DNA of 64,000 nucleotides. Origin: Pseudarthrobacter siccitolerans (GTDB taxonomy: Bacteria; Actinomycetota; Actinomycetes; Actinomycetales; Micrococcaceae). The position numbers and the translations under genes were made by a program. Under the pieces are notes generated by a model, which was given only the letters and a program-made list of their open reading frames with translations, did no database searches and was not told where the DNA came from. Numbering within the stretch: position 1 is the stretch's first letter; every line of letters starts with the position of its first letter. The DNA lies in assembly GCF_030823375.1 (NCBI RefSeq), contig NZ_JAUSXB010000001.1, forward strand, positions 1-64,000. Direction: 5' to 3'. Below, piece after piece: positions 13,127 through 22,434 of this stretch.

Positions 13127-14878
13127 GTGGTGCAGCGATCAAATTCCCGTATAAATTCCCGGTTCCCGGGCTCGTCCAAGACGACCAAACACATCTTCGT
13201 AACCGGTGGTGTGGCGTCCTCGCTCGGTAAGGGACTGACGGCATCAAGCCTCGGTCATCTGCTGCGGGCACGCGGCCTGTCTGTAACTATGCAGAAGCTC
13301 GATCCCTACCTGAACGTGGATCCGGGCACGATGAACCCCTTCCAGCACGGCGAAGTCTTCGTCACGGATGACGGCGCCGAGACTGACCTGGACATCGGAC
13401 ACTACGAACGCTTCCTCGATGAAAACCTTGAGGGTTCGGCCAACGTGACCACCGGCCAGGTGTACTCCACCGTCATCGCCAAGGAACGCCGCGGCGAATA
13501 CCTGGGTGACACCGTGCAGGTCATCCCGCACATCACCGATGAGATTAAGCGCCGCATGCGCCTGCCCGCCGAAGGCAAGAACGCCCCCGATGTCATCATC
13601 ACCGAAATCGGCGGCACTGTTGGCGATATCGAGTCCCAGCCGTTCCTCGAATCGGCCCGCCAGGTCCGCCAGGACATCGGCCGGACCAACGTCTTCTTCC
13701 TGCACGTCTCCCTGGTTCCCTACATCGGGCCGTCCCAGGAACTGAAGACCAAGCCCACCCAGCACTCCGTCGCCGCGCTGCGCTCCATCGGCATCCAGCC
13801 CGAAGCGATCGTTATCCGCTCGGACCGTGAAGTGCCGGACGCCATGCGCGAAAAGATCGGCCGCATGTGCGACGTGGACATCGACGCCGTGGTGAACGCC
13901 GCTGATGCACCCAGCATCTACGACATCCCCAAGACGCTGCACAGCCAGGGGCTGGATTCCTACATCGTGCGTGCCCTGGACCTTCCCTTCAAGGACGTGG
14001 ACTGGACCAGCTGGGACAAGCTCCTGGAGGCTGTCCACAACCCCAAGCACCACGTGGAAATCGCGCTGGTGGGCAAGTACATCGATCTGCCGGACGCCTA
14101 CCTGTCCGTGACCGAGGCCCTGCGCGCCGGCGGTTTCGCCAACGACACCAAGGTCAAGATCCGCTGGGTCCCCTCGGACGAATGCGAAACCCGCGAAGGA
14201 GCCATCCAGGCACTGGACGGTGTCGATGCCATCTGCGTCCCCGGCGGCTTCGGCATCCGCGGGCTGGAGGGCAAGCTCGGCGCGCTGAAGTTCGCCCGCG
14301 AAAGCAAGCTTCCGGTCCTGGGACTTTGCCTGGGCCTGCAGTGCATGGTCATCGAGTACGCCCGCAACGTGGTGGGGCTGGAGGGTGCGTCCTCCAGCGA
14401 ATTCGAGCCGGATTCCAAGTACCCCGTCATCGCCACGATGGAAGAGCAGCTGGAGTTCGTTGAGGGCCGCGGCGACCTGGGCGGCACCATGCGCCTGGGC
14501 CTGTACGAAGCAAAGCTCGACGCCGGTTCGGTCATCGCCGAAACCTACGGCAAGACCACCGTCAGCGAACGCCACCGCCACCGCTACGAGGTCAACAACA
14601 AGTACCGCGACCAGATCGCGGCCGAAGGGCTGGTCTTCTCCGGCACGTCCCCGGACGGCAAGCTCGTGGAGTTCGTTGAGCTGCCCGCGGAGGTCCACCC
14701 GTACTACGTGGCCACCCAGGCGCACCCCGAGCTGAGCTCCCGCCCCACCCGGCCGCACCCGCTGTTTGCCGGCCTGGTGAAGGCGGCGCTGGACCACCAG
14801 TCGGGCGCCGACACGGCCGCCACCCAGGGTGCCGGTGCTGCCGAGGCCGCGCCGTCCGGTACGGTAGCCGCTAAGTAG
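13127..14878 (+). CDS. pyrG: CTP synthase
   Basis: A 583-residue enzyme converting UTP, ATP and glutamine to CTP. The N-terminal synthetase domain begins at [16 protein letters not shown] (P-loop) and contains the [13 protein letters not shown] segment. The C-terminal class I amidotransferase has the nucleophile cysteine in GLCLGLQCM and the His/Glu pair in [11 protein letters not shown] short Ala/Thr-rich tail follows. The GTG at 13127 is preferred because of the -10 placed eight bases upstream; an ATG at 13109 is the alternative and adds six residues. Starts further upstream would add residues not expected in the family. Confidence 0.95.
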   Translation: MVQRSNSRINSRFPGSSKTTKHIFVTGGVASSLGKGLTASSLGHLLRARGLSVTMQKLDPYLNVDPGTMNPFQHGEVFVTDDGAETDLDIGHYERFLDENLEGSANVTTGQVYSTVIAKERRGEYLGDTVQVIPHITDEIKRRMRLPAEGKNAPDVIITEIGGTVGDIESQPFLESARQVRQDIGRTNVFFLHVSLVPYIGPSQELKTKPTQHSVAALRSIGIQPEAIVIRSDREVPDAMREKIGRMCDVDIDAVVNAADAPSIYDIPKTLHSQGLDSYIVRALDLPFKDVDWTSWDKLLEAVHNPKHHVEIALVGKYIDLPDAYLSVTEALRAGGFANDTKVKIRWVPSDECETREGAIQALDGVDAICVPGGFGIRGLEGKLGALKFARESKLPVLGLCLGLQCMVIEYARNVVGLEGASSSEFEPDSKYPVIATMEEQLEFVEGRGDLGGTMRLGLYEAKLDAGSVIAETYGKTTVSERHRHRYEVNNKYRDQIAAEGLVFSGTSPDGKLVEFVELPAEVHPYYVATQAHPELSSRPTRPHPLFAGLVKAALDHQSGADTAATQGAGAAEAAPSGTVAAK

Positions 14879-14903
14879 TTCGTACGATACAAAGGACGGC
14901 GCG

Positions 14904-15563
14904 ATGCCCGGTACACACGAAGCCACCCACGTAGTAAAGGTTTCGGATGCACCGAGCCCGCGCCATCTTTTGTCCACGGAGAAGGTCTACGAGGGCCGCA
15001 TCTGGGACGTGGTCAGTGATACCTTCCAGCTGCAGGACAGCGGCGAAGCCCTCACCAGGGATTACATTGACCACCCCGGCGCCGTTGCCATCCTGCCGAT
15101 GAACAACGACGGCGAGATCCTCCTCCTCAAGCAGTACCGGCACCCCGTGGGTATGGACCTGTGGGAGATCCCGGCAGGCTTGCTGGACGTGGAGGGCGAG
15201 GAGTTCCAGGCAGGCGCGGCACGCGAACTCGCCGAAGAGGCGGACCTCGCCGCCGGCACGTGGAACGTCCTGGCCGACGTCTTCAATTCACCGGGTTCCT
15301 CGAGCGAGGCCATCAGGATCTACCTGGCCCGAGACCTCATCGAGGTTCCGCACCACGAACGCCACGAGCGGACGGACGAAGAAGCCGAGATCGAGTTCCA
15401 CTGGATCAACCTGGATGACGCCGTGGAGTCCGTGCTGGCCGGCCGCCTCCACAACCCGTCCGCCGTCGTCGGGATCCTTGCGGCGGCAGCTGCCCGTGCT
15501 GACGGATTTGCCGGGCTCCGGCCAGCAGATGCGCCCTGGCCCGAGCACCACAGCCAGCGCTGA
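14904..15563 (+). CDS. NUDIX hydrolase, ADP-ribose pyrophosphatase type
   Basis: A 219-residue hydrolase. The NUDIX box is the ADP-ribose-pyrophosphatase form: [11 protein letters not shown] followed by [11 protein letters not shown], with the metal-binding REL..EE core intact and Asp in place of the usual last Gly. The downstream [13 protein letters not shown] segment also fits ADPRases. It probably splits ADP-ribose to AMP and ribose-5-phosphate. RBS AAAGGA precedes the ATG. The stop overlaps the xerD start, and the pyrG-NUDIX-xerD order equals Rv1699-Rv1701. Confidence 0.9.
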   Translation: MPGTHEATHVVKVSDAPSPRHLLSTEKVYEGRIWDVVSDTFQLQDSGEALTRDYIDHPGAVAILPMNNDGEILLLKQYRHPVGMDLWEIPAGLLDVEGEEFQAGAARELAEEADLAAGTWNVLADVFNSPGSSSEAIRIYLARDLIEVPHHERHERTDEEAEIEFHWINLDDAVESVLAGRLHNPSAVVGILAAAAARADGFAGLRPADAPWPEHHSQR

Positions 15564-16603
15564 TGGCCCCTGGTCCTTCGGCTGAAGCGGCACTGCCGGC
15601 TGAGGCGGTGTTCCCGGCTGAAGCGCCATCGCCTGCTGGGGAGGCGGTGACCGTCCCGGCGGCGGCTCCAACGCCCGTCGAGCGGGGCATCACCGACTAC
15701 CTCCAGCACATGGGGGTGGAACGGGGACTGGCTGCCAATACCCTGGCCGCGTACCGCAGGGACCTGGCCCGGTATTCCCGTTACCTTGCGGCCGCGGGCT
15801 GCGGCCGGCCCGAAGACATCACCCGGCATCACGTCACGGGGTACGTGCGTGCCTTGGCGGACGGGTCCGACGGCGGTACAGCCTTGGGCGTGCGGTCTGC
15901 GGCGAGGACAGTGGTCGCCGTGCGCGGCCTGCACAAGTTCTGGGCATTGGAAGGGTTCACGCCCACCGACCCTGCCAGCGACGTCCATCCGCCGATGCCC
16001 GGGAAGCGGCTGCCGAAGGCCATCAGCGTGGACGAGGTCACCAGAATCCTGGAGGCGGCCGGCACGGATACCGCCACCGGCCTGCGGGACCGTGCCCTGC
16101 TCGAGTTCCTTTACTCCACCGGTGCCCGCATCAGCGAGGCCGTCGGCCTGGATGTGGACGACATTTCCCTCCAGGAAGCGGACACCGGGCCGGCGATCGT
16201 GCGCCTTTTCGGAAAGGGCTCCAAGGAACGGCTCGTGCCGCTCGGGTCCTACGGAGCCCGGGCTCTGGACGCCTACCTGGTCCGCGGCCGTCCGCTGCTG
16301 GCGGCCAAGGGTAAAGGCACGCCGGCCTTGTTCCTGAATGCGCGCGGCGGCCGGATCAGCCGCCAGAGTGCGTGGACCATCCTGAAGGCTGCGGCAGAAA
16401 AGGCCAACATCACCAAAGACGTTTCACCGCATACCCTCCGGCACTCCTTCGCCAGGCACCTGCTCGAAGGCGGCGCGGACGTTCGAGTAGTCCAGGAACT
16501 GCTGGGTCACGCCTCGGTGACGACCACCCAGGTGTACACACTGGTCACCGCGGACACCTTGCGCGAAATCTACGCTGCGGCCCATCCGCGCGCGCTCGGC
16601 TGA
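15563..16603 (+). CDS. xerD: Tyrosine recombinase XerD
   Basis: A 346-residue site-specific recombinase that resolves chromosome dimers at dif with a partner. The catalytic residues are all present: R189 (TGARISE), H290 and R293 (HTLRHSF), H316 (LGHAS) and Y325 (TTQVYTLV). The N-terminal SAM-like domain starts near residue 38. Residues 1-37 are a Pro/Ala-rich extension encoded by an 18-bp tandem repeat, which is unusual; a GTG at 15647 is an alternative start that removes most of it. The ATG at 15563 overlaps the upstream stop, favouring the longer form. Confidence 0.93.
   Translation: MAPGPSAEAALPAEAVFPAEAPSPAGEAVTVPAAAPTPVERGITDYLQHMGVERGLAANTLAAYRRDLARYSRYLAAAGCGRPEDITRHHVTGYVRALADGSDGGTALGVRSAARTVVAVRGLHKFWALEGFTPTDPASDVHPPMPGKRLPKAISVDEVTRILEAAGTDTATGLRDRALLEFLYSTGARISEAVGLDVDDISLQEADTGPAIVRLFGKGSKERLVPLGSYGARALDAYLVRGRPLLAAKGKGTPALFLNARGGRISRQSAWTILKAAAEKANITKDVSPHTLRHSFARHLLEGGADVRVVQELLGHASVTTTQVYTLVTADTLREIYAAAHPRALG
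15580..15633 (+). repeat. 18-bp tandem repeat in xerD N-terminus
   Basis: Three consecutive 18-bp units beginning GGCTGAAGCG, GGCTGAGGCG and GGCTGAAGCG at 15580, 15598 and 15616. They encode PAEA-type hexapeptides in the N-terminal extension of XerD. Confidence 0.7.
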
Positions 16604-16651
16604 GGCTGCCAGGAGCAGCCCTGGGCTGCCTGCATTTTCTCCGGGGGACAG

Positions 16652-17341
16652 CTAGGGCAGCGCCTCGAGGGTCAGTTCCACCGGGCCCAGCAGGAAAGCC
16701 AGCACGGACGTGCCCATCCCCGCGAGCAACATCAGCCCCGGATGGGCCAGGCCAACCACCACCCGGCGCAGCCGCGGACGGCCGCGGAGGAACGATTTCG
16801 GCACCCGCGATAGCGCAGGGGTCTGCCGCCAGCCGCGAAGCCTCCGCAGGAACCAGGCACAACGGCCAACAAACGCCAGCCACAGGACGGCCACCACCAG
16901 CGGAAACAAGGCTGCCATCAGGTTGAGCCCCAGGGCAGTCACTTCACGCTCGGAATCACCCGCCAGGGCTTGGATGGTGGTGGAGATGGACGCACTCAGG
17001 ACCACCGATATGGCCCACACCATAAATGCCGCAACGAGCGCCAGGAAACGCACGAAGAACAGGCCCAATACTGATTCCCGGGCGGCCTTCACCTGCTGTC
17101 GTGGAGTCACATGCAGCACGGCCAGGGTGCTGAGCAGCGTGGGCAGGGCAGCCGCGGCCACCAGCAAATACCAGGTCCAGCCCGCCAGGTCCACGAATTC
17201 ATCCGTCACAATGAGCACCGTCCAGAAACCGGCCCAGGCCCAGCCCCAGTACAAAGGGTTATGCACCAGCCACTCCGGCAGCCGGGCGTCAAGGTTCGAG
17301 ATGCGGGCCGGCCGTATCCCGGGTGCAGTTTCGGGAGTCAC
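16652..17341 (-). CDS. multi-pass membrane protein of unknown function
   Basis: A 229-residue protein with no recognised family. Hydrophobic segments at about residues 32-48, 53-77, 92-118, 138-160 and 200-225 suggest four or five transmembrane helices. A basic loop (RRLRGWRQTPALSRVPKSFLRGRPRLRRVV) lies before the last one. The GTG at 17341 is used as start; no clear ribosome site is seen, so the start is uncertain. The gene is convergent with xerD and opens the non-conserved block between xerD and parA. Confidence 0.7.
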   Translation of the reverse strand: MTPETAPGIRPARISNLDARLPEWLVHNPLYWGWAWAGFWTVLIVTDEFVDLAGWTWYLLVAAAALPTLLSTLAVLHVTPRQQVKAARESVLGLFFVRFLALVAAFMVWAISVVLSASISTTIQALAGDSEREVTALGLNLMAALFPLVVAVLWLAFVGRCAWFLRRLRGWRQTPALSRVPKSFLRGRPRLRRVVVGLAHPGLMLLAGMGTSVLAFLLGPVELTLEALP

Positions 17342-17404
17342 ACGTAGAGCTTGGCATATTCAGCGCCCGCTGGCGCTCCTTCATTGAGAACTCCCCAGAC
17401 GCCA

Positions 17405-17410
17405 TAGGCT
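17405..17410 (+). promoter_or_regulatory. candidate leaderless promoter of the NUDIX gene at 17418
   Basis: A -10 TAGGCT lies seven bases before the ATG at 17418, with a -35-like TTGAGA at 17384-17389 (15-base spacing). No Shine-Dalgarno sequence is present. Confidence 0.5.
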
Positions 17411-17417
17411 TGAGCGC

Positions 17418-17900
17418 ATGACTGCAGCCCGGATTAGTCTCTGCTTCCTGCTCCGTGACGGGGATTCCGGCCGGCAAGTGCTGCTGGGCCTGAAGAAGAC
17501 CGGATTCGGGCGCGGAAAGATCGTCGGCATTGGCGGCCACGTCGAAGCGGGGGAGAGCGAGGCCGAAGCCGCGATCCGCGAGGTGCGGGAGGAAGCCGAC
17601 ATCGGGCTCCGGCACGAAGACCTGAGGGACGCGGGCGTTGTGCGCTTCGTGTTTCCCGCCAAACCGGAGTGGGACATGGACACCCGGCTGTTCACTGCCG
17701 TCCGCTGGGACGGCGAGCCCACCGAGAGCGCCGAGATCGCTCCGGCCTGGTTCGACACCGCCAGCCTTCCGGTGGACAGGATGTGGCAGGACGCCGACCA
17801 CTGGCTGCCGGTAGTCCTGGAAGGCGGCAGGGTCAACATCGTGGTGACCATGGACAACGACAACGAAGCCGTGGCCTCCTCGGAAAGCCTTCTCTTCTAA
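17418..17900 (+). CDS. MutT-like NUDIX hydrolase (8-oxo-dGTP diphosphatase type)
   Basis: A 160-residue protein with a NUDIX box GHVEAGES..EAAIREVREEADI. The metal ligands REV.EE are intact and the final Gly is replaced by Asp. The box sits near residue 40 and the protein is short, both like MutT/MTH1-type sanitising enzymes; the WDMDTRLFTA and EIAPAWFDTASLP segments resemble the 8-oxo-dGTP diphosphatase branch. The substrate is inferred. It stands alone, convergent with prpC. Confidence 0.8.
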   Translation: MTAARISLCFLLRDGDSGRQVLLGLKKTGFGRGKIVGIGGHVEAGESEAEAAIREVREEADIGLRHEDLRDAGVVRFVFPAKPEWDMDTRLFTAVRWDGEPTESAEIAPAWFDTASLPVDRMWQDADHWLPVVLEGGRVNIVVTMDNDNEAVASSESLLF

Positions 17901-17921
17901 ACAAGTGCCAGGGAACCGTCG

Positions 17922-17951
17922 CGGCCCGGCCACCGTGAGGTGACCGGGCCG
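17922..17951. terminator. bidirectional terminator between NUDIX gene and prpC
   Basis: A 13-bp stem with one mismatch (17922-17934 with 17939-17951, arm CGGCCCGG) and a GTGA loop. It lies in the 75-base gap between two convergent genes. There is no T-run, as is common in high-GC genomes. Confidence 0.6.
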
Positions 17952-17975
17952 GCGTCGTGCTTCCGGAAACCCTCC

Positions 17976-19115
17976 CTAGGGAACGTGCCGCTCCTCGGGG
18001 CCCACGTATTCGCTCAGCGGGCGGATCAGCGAGTTGGCGTCCAGCTGCTCCATGATGTGTGCCGTCCACCCGGTGATGCGGCTGGCCACAAACAGGGGGG
18101 TGAACGTGGCGGTGTCGAACCCCATGAGGTGGTAGGTGGGGCCGGCAGGATAGTCCAGGTTGGGCTTGATGGCCTTGGCTTCTTCCATGGCCGTCTCCAG
18201 GCCGTTGTACAGCCCCAGCAGCTCGGGCCGGCCGTAGTGGGCAATCATCTTGTCCAGGGCGGCCTTCATGGTGGGCACGCGGGAGTCGCCGTGCTTGTAG
18301 ACGCGGTGGCCGAACCCCATGACCTTCTTTTTCTGCGTCAGCGCGTTTGCCATCCATGTTTTGGCCCGCGCCGCCGCGTCCTCCAGTGACTCCTGCGGCC
18401 GGATGCCGATCTCGTCGAAGGTGTGCATGACGGCCTCGTTGGCACCACCGTGCAGTGGGCCCTTCAACGCGCCTATGGCTCCGGTGACCGCCGAATGGAG
18501 GTCCGAGAGGGTAGAGGTGATGACCCGGGCGGTGAAGGTGGACGCGTTGAACGAATGCTCCGCGTAGAGGATCATCGACACGTTGAAGGCCTCCACCACC
18601 TCGGGCACCTGTTCCTCGCCGAAGGCCATCCACAGGAAGTTGGCCGAATAGCCCAGGTTGTCACGGGGTTCAATAACGCCCTGCCCGTGGCGCCGCCGCT
18701 GGTCGTACGCCACCACCGCCGGCATGGCAGCAAACAGGTCAATCGCCTTGGCCATGTTGGCCTCTCGCGAGGAATCCTCGGCCAGCGGGTGCCGGGCGCC
18801 CAGCACCGAGGCCGCCGTCCGGCACACATCCATCGGATGGGACGTCTCCGGCAGAGCATCGATGACCTGCTTGACCACCGGATCCAGGGCGCGGCCGGCC
18901 CGCTCCCGCGCCATGAACTCCGCCAGCTGCTCCTGGCTGGGCAGCTCACCGTTCCACAGCAGGTAGGCCACCTCCTCGAAGCTGCACCTTGCGGCCAGCT
19001 CCTGGACGGGGTAGCCCCTGTACAGCAGGGAGTTGGTGTCCGGGTTGACCTTCGAGACGGACGTGTAATCCACTACGACGCCGTCAAGACCCTTTTTGAT
19101 GTCCACTTCAGCCAT
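17976..19115 (-). CDS. prpC: 2-methylcitrate synthase
   Basis: A 379-residue type II citrate-synthase-fold enzyme condensing propionyl-CoA with oxaloacetate. The catalytic histidines are in HGGANEAVM and GFGHRVYK, and the aspartate in MGFDTATF. The short length and the N-terminal IKKGLDGVVVDYTSVS are typical of the methylcitrate branch rather than the housekeeping citrate synthase. It is the last gene of the minus-strand gntR-prpD-prpB-prpC operon, 57 bases after prpB. Some activity with acetyl-CoA is common in this family. Confidence 0.93.
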   Translation of the reverse strand: MAEVDIKKGLDGVVVDYTSVSKVNPDTNSLLYRGYPVQELAARCSFEEVAYLLWNGELPSQEQLAEFMARERAGRALDPVVKQVIDALPETSHPMDVCRTAASVLGARHPLAEDSSREANMAKAIDLFAAMPAVVAYDQRRRHGQGVIEPRDNLGYSANFLWMAFGEEQVPEVVEAFNVSMILYAEHSFNASTFTARVITSTLSDLHSAVTGAIGALKGPLHGGANEAVMHTFDEIGIRPQESLEDAAARAKTWMANALTQKKKVMGFGHRVYKHGDSRVPTMKAALDKMIAHYGRPELLGLYNGLETAMEEAKAIKPNLDYPAGPTYHLMGFDTATFTPLFVASRITGWTAHIMEQLDANSLIRPLSEYVGPEERHVP

Positions 19116-19172
19116 GCTGAAACTCCTTCGTTCCTGTCGCCTGTTGTACCGGCGGTACCGGCGCGGTTTTCC

Positions 19173-20075
19173 CTACTCCCCGGGGACCCGGAAATTGAAC
19201 ACTCCGCTGTCAAAGCGGTTGTAGCCTTCGTAGTCAACGAGATCGTATAGCCGGGCACGGGTCAGCATGCTGCCAACCTGCGCCTCCTGCGTGCCGTCAG
19301 CCTTGATCGATTCCAGCGTACGCTCGGCAGCACCCATGGCACTACGGAGAAGGGTCACGGGATAAATGACCAGGTTGACGCCCACGGCCTGCAGCTCTCT
19401 CGTCGAGAAGAGCTCGCTTTTGCCGAATTCGGTCATGTTGGCCAGAATCGGCACGTTGACGGCGTCGCGGATGGCCTGGAATTCGGCGAGGTCGCGCATG
19501 GCTTCGGGGAAGATCGCGTCGGCGCCGGCTTCCACGAGGGCTTTGACGCGGTCCTTCGCGGCTTCCAGCCCCTCCACCGCCCGGATGTCGGTGCGGGCCA
19601 TGATGAGGAAGTTCGGGTCCCGCCGGGCATCGGCGGCAGCGCGGATCCTCTTGGTGGCAGTCTCCAGGTCCACCACGTTTTTGCCGTCGAGGTGCCCGCA
19701 GCGTTTGGGGTTGAACTGGTCCTCGATGTGCAGCCCGGCCAGGCCGGCGTTTTCGATCTCCTGCACGGTGCGGGCCACATTCATCGGTTCCCCAAAACCG
19801 GTGTCAGCGTCGACGATGGCGGGCAGGTCGGTCATGCGGGCGATCTGCCCGGCCCTCGTGGCCACCTCCGTGAGGGTGGTCAGGCCAATGTCCGGCAAAC
19901 CCAGGTCATTGGCCAGGACTGCGCCGGAAATGTACACCCCGGCGAAGCCCTTCTCCTCGATCAGCCGGGCGGAGAGGGGGTTGAACGCCCCGGGGAACTG
20001 GGCGATGGTGCCGGCGGCCAGCAGTTCGCGGAACCGGATGCGCTTCTGTTCGGGGGTGACTTTGGAGTACAGCAT
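19173..20075 (-). CDS. prpB: 2-methylisocitrate lyase
   Basis: A 300-residue enzyme of the isocitrate lyase/PEP mutase family that splits methylisocitrate into succinate and pyruvate. The active-site loop is PKRCGHLDGK (catalytic Cys). ADTGFGEP carries metal-binding Asp residues, and IMARTDIRA is also characteristic. The length is right for PrpB and too short for AceA. Its ATG overlaps the prpD stop (TGATG), so translation is coupled. Confidence 0.94.
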   Translation of the reverse strand: MLYSKVTPEQKRIRFRELLAAGTIAQFPGAFNPLSARLIEEKGFAGVYISGAVLANDLGLPDIGLTTLTEVATRAGQIARMTDLPAIVDADTGFGEPMNVARTVQEIENAGLAGLHIEDQFNPKRCGHLDGKNVVDLETATKRIRAAADARRDPNFLIMARTDIRAVEGLEAAKDRVKALVEAGADAIFPEAMRDLAEFQAIRDAVNVPILANMTEFGKSELFSTRELQAVGVNLVIYPVTLLRSAMGAAERTLESIKADGTQEAQVGSMLTRARLYDLVDYEGYNRFDSGVFNFRVPGE

Positions 20076-21595
20076 CAGAAGAGCCCCTTGGGTGCGGCGC
20101 CGAGGTCAATGACCCCGGGGGCGGCGGTGATGTTCAGCTGGTCCAGTTCCCTTGCGGCGAGTTCGGGGAGGCGTTCGACGGCGGCGAGGAACCTTTCGAT
20201 TTCGGCTTCCTCCACCAGTCCGGCGGCGAGGGTGCGGAACTTGTTGATGTACTGTTCCCGGCCGAAGGGGCGGGCGCCGAGCGGGTGGGCGTCGGCGACG
20301 GCGATCTCATCGGTAATCACGGTGCCGTCGGTGAGCGTGATTTCCACCGAACCGCCGAAAGCCTTCTCTGCAATGTCCAGGGAGTGGTAGCGGCGGGTCC
20401 ATTCCGGGTCTTCCTCCGTGCTGACCTTCTGCCACAGTTCCACGGTGTCCGGCCGGCCGGCTCGTTCGGGGGAGTAGGAGTCCACGTGGTGCCAGGCGCC
20501 GTCCTGCAGAGCGACGGTGAAGATGTACGGGATGGAGTGGTCCAGCGTCTCCCTCGAGGCGCTGGGGGAGTACTTCTGCGGATCGTTGGCGCCGGAACCG
20601 ATGACGTAGTGCGTGTGGTGGCTGGTCCTGATCAGCACCGACTTCACGTTAGCGGGGTCGGTTGCCTCGGGGTGCTCGCGGTTGAGCTTGCGGGCGAGGT
20701 CGATCCAGGCCTGGGCCTGGTACTCGGCTGAGTGTTCCTTCGTGTAAGTATCCAGGATGGCGCGCTTGGCCTCCCCTGGAGTTGGCAGCGGAACCATGTA
20801 GGAGGCGTCCGGCCCGTCGAGCAGCCAGGCGATCACGCCGTCTTCGCCTTCGTAGATCGGCACCGGGGAGGTCTGGCCGCGCATGGCACGGTCTGCCGCT
20901 TCCACGGCCATCTTGCCGGCGAACGCAGGGGCGTGCGCCTTCCAGGTCGAGATCTCGCCCTTGCGGGATTGCCGGGTCGCGGTGGTGGTGTGCAGTGCCT
21001 GCCCGACGGACTGGAAGATCGTTTCGACGTCGAGCCCCAGCAACGTGCCGATCCCGGCCGCGGCTGACGGGCCGAGGTGGGCCACGTGGTCGATCTTGTG
21101 CTTGTGCAGGCAGATCGCCTTCACCAGGTTCACCTGGATCTCATACCCGGTAGCGATGGCCCGCACCAGGTCCCGGCCGGTGGAGCCCACGTGCTGTGCC
21201 ACAGCCAAAATCGGCGGGATGTTGTCACCCGGGTGGGAATAGTCTGCGGCAAGGAAGGTGTCGTGGTAGTCCAGTTCACGGACTGCAACGCCGTTGGCCC
21301 AGGCAGCCCATTCGGGCGAGACGCGTTCGCCGATGCCGAACACCTTCGCACCCTTCCCGCCGGTGCTGGGCGCGTGCGCCAAGGCCTGGGCCCGGGCCGC
21401 CACGATCGGTGCCCGGTTCAGTGATGCGACCGCCACCGAAGCGTTGTCGATGATCCGGTTGATGACCATCTCTGTGACCTCGGCGGTCACCTCCACGGGG
21501 TCGGCGGCAACCGTGGCGATCTTATGGGCAAGCTGGTCCTCGCGGGGAAGGTTCTCTTCGCTCTTGTAGACGCGGACGTGGTGTTCCTTGACCAT
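20075..21595 (-). CDS. prpD: 2-methylcitrate dehydratase
   Basis: A 506-residue MmgE/PrpD-family enzyme that dehydrates 2-methylcitrate to 2-methyl-cis-aconitate. Recognisable segments are [24 protein letters not shown], split around HPGDNIPPI, and the [17 protein letters not shown] region. The start is the ATG at 21595, chosen because AAGGAG lies upstream and it follows the regulator stop by 10 bases; the frame remains open for 33 more codons but that extension overlaps the regulator and looks non-native. Confidence 0.93.
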   Translation of the reverse strand: MVKEHHVRVYKSEENLPREDQLAHKIATVAADPVEVTAEVTEMVINRIIDNASVAVASLNRAPIVAARAQALAHAPSTGGKGAKVFGIGERVSPEWAAWANGVAVRELDYHDTFLAADYSHPGDNIPPILAVAQHVGSTGRDLVRAIATGYEIQVNLVKAICLHKHKIDHVAHLGPSAAAGIGTLLGLDVETIFQSVGQALHTTTATRQSRKGEISTWKAHAPAFAGKMAVEAADRAMRGQTSPVPIYEGEDGVIAWLLDGPDASYMVPLPTPGEAKRAILDTYTKEHSAEYQAQAWIDLARKLNREHPEATDPANVKSVLIRTSHHTHYVIGSGANDPQKYSPSASRETLDHSIPYIFTVALQDGAWHHVDSYSPERAGRPDTVELWQKVSTEEDPEWTRRYHSLDIAEKAFGGSVEITLTDGTVITDEIAVADAHPLGARPFGREQYINKFRTLAAGLVEEAEIERFLAAVERLPELAARELDQLNITAAPGVIDLGAAPKGLF

Positions 21596-21605
21596 CGGGC
21601 TCCTT

Positions 21606-22247
21606 CTAGCGGGGTGTGTGGGTTGCTTTGATGTGGGACAGGCTGCGGTGCAGATGCAGGGTGGTGGCTGCCTGCGCCAGGCGGGGGTTGCCAAGGGCGA
21701 TGGCCTCGGCGATTGCCGCGTGTTCGGCTGCTGCGGCTGTCAGCCGGGTGGCATCGTCGGCTGCCAGGCGGCGTATGCGGACCAGGTGGACCCGCAGGCC
21801 GCGCATGGCCTGGGCAAGGTAGGAATTGGAGCTGGCCGCGTCGATGGCGGAGTCCAGCCGTTCCACCAGCAGGTAGTAGTCCTCCAGGGCGGGTGTGCTG
21901 CCGTTAAGGAGTGATGGGGCGGCCCGGAAGTCTGCCTCAAGGGTCCGGAAAATGCCGGCGTCGCCATGTTCGGCAGCGAGTGCCGCAGCCTTGCTTTCCA
22001 GCGTCTCGCGGAGCTCGAAGAGTTCCTCGATATCCTCCAGCGAGATGCCGGTGACGACGACGCCGCGGCCGCCCGCCGCCGTCGTCAGCCCTTCTGCTGT
22101 CAGGCGGCCCAGCGCCTCCCGGAGCGGCGTACGTGAGACGCCCAGCCGCTCCGCCTGTTCCACCTCGGCCAGCAAGGCGCCCGGCTGGAGCCGCCACTGG
22201 ACGATGTCATCGCGGAGCGCGGTATAGGCGCGGTCGCTGGCTCGCAA
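21606..22247 (-). CDS. GntR-family (FCD subfamily) regulator of the prp operon
   Basis: A 213-residue repressor-type protein. The N-terminal winged helix reads [40 protein letters not shown], typical for GntR, and is followed by an all-helical FCD ligand-binding domain. The TTG at 22247 is chosen because GAAGGGA precedes it; the frame is open further upstream but that part reads through two palindromes. It is the first gene of the prp operon, so it likely senses a methylcitrate-cycle metabolite and controls its own transcript. Confidence 0.85.
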   Translation of the reverse strand: MRASDRAYTALRDDIVQWRLQPGALLAEVEQAERLGVSRTPLREALGRLTAEGLTTAAGGRGVVVTGISLEDIEELFELRETLESKAAALAAEHGDAGIFRTLEADFRAAPSLLNGSTPALEDYYLLVERLDSAIDAASSNSYLAQAMRGLRVHLVRIRRLAADDATRLTAAAAEHAAIAEAIALGNPRLAQAATTLHLHRSLSHIKATHTPR

Positions 22248-22274
22248 TGGCTGTCCCTTCGTTGGTAAAGCCAG

Positions 22275-22282
22275 TGTATACA
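22275..22282. promoter_or_regulatory. GntR operator-like palindrome, proximal copy
   Basis: TGTATACA, a perfect 8-bp palindrome, 28 bases upstream of the regulator start. An identical copy is at 22338-22345. FadR/VanR-type GntR proteins often bind TGTATACA-like palindromes, so this is the best candidate for prp autoregulation. Confidence 0.55.
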
Positions 22283-22337
22283 GAAACGCCAGAAAAAGGG
22301 AGAACTGGGCGGAGTTCTCGCACATTTTGACGTTCCA

Positions 22338-22345
22338 TGTATACA
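22338..22345. promoter_or_regulatory. GntR operator-like palindrome, distal copy
   Basis: A second perfect TGTATACA exactly 63 bases from the first (six helical turns), which suits cooperative binding or looping by a dimeric GntR protein. Confidence 0.55.
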
Positions 22346-22360
22346 GGGAGCGATCCGAGA

Positions 22361-22423
22361 CTTCGACAGGCTCAACCACCCGGCGGGGCAGCGGTGGTGG
22401 GGGATTCCGACAGGTCAACCACC
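22361..22423 (+). repeat. duplicated CGACAGG(C)TCAACCACC motif
   Basis: CGACAGGCTCAACCACC at 22364-22380 and CGACAGGTCAACCACC at 22408-22423 flank a G-rich stretch containing GCGGTGGTGGG. The motif resembles a short repeat that I remember being scattered in intergenic regions of Micrococcaceae and Microbacteriaceae, but this was not verified. It lies between the prp operon promoter and the end of the response-regulator gene. Confidence 0.45.
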
Positions 22424-22434
22424 GACAGTGGCAG

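Noticed and set aside
13244..14977. 577-codon open frame antisense to pyrG
   Set aside because: A shadow of high-GC third-position codon bias; pyrG on the plus strand has all catalytic motifs.
21596..21694. N-terminal extension of prpD
   Set aside because: It overlaps the regulator gene, and the Cys/Pro-rich sequence does not look like the family; AAGGAG lies before the ATG at 21595.
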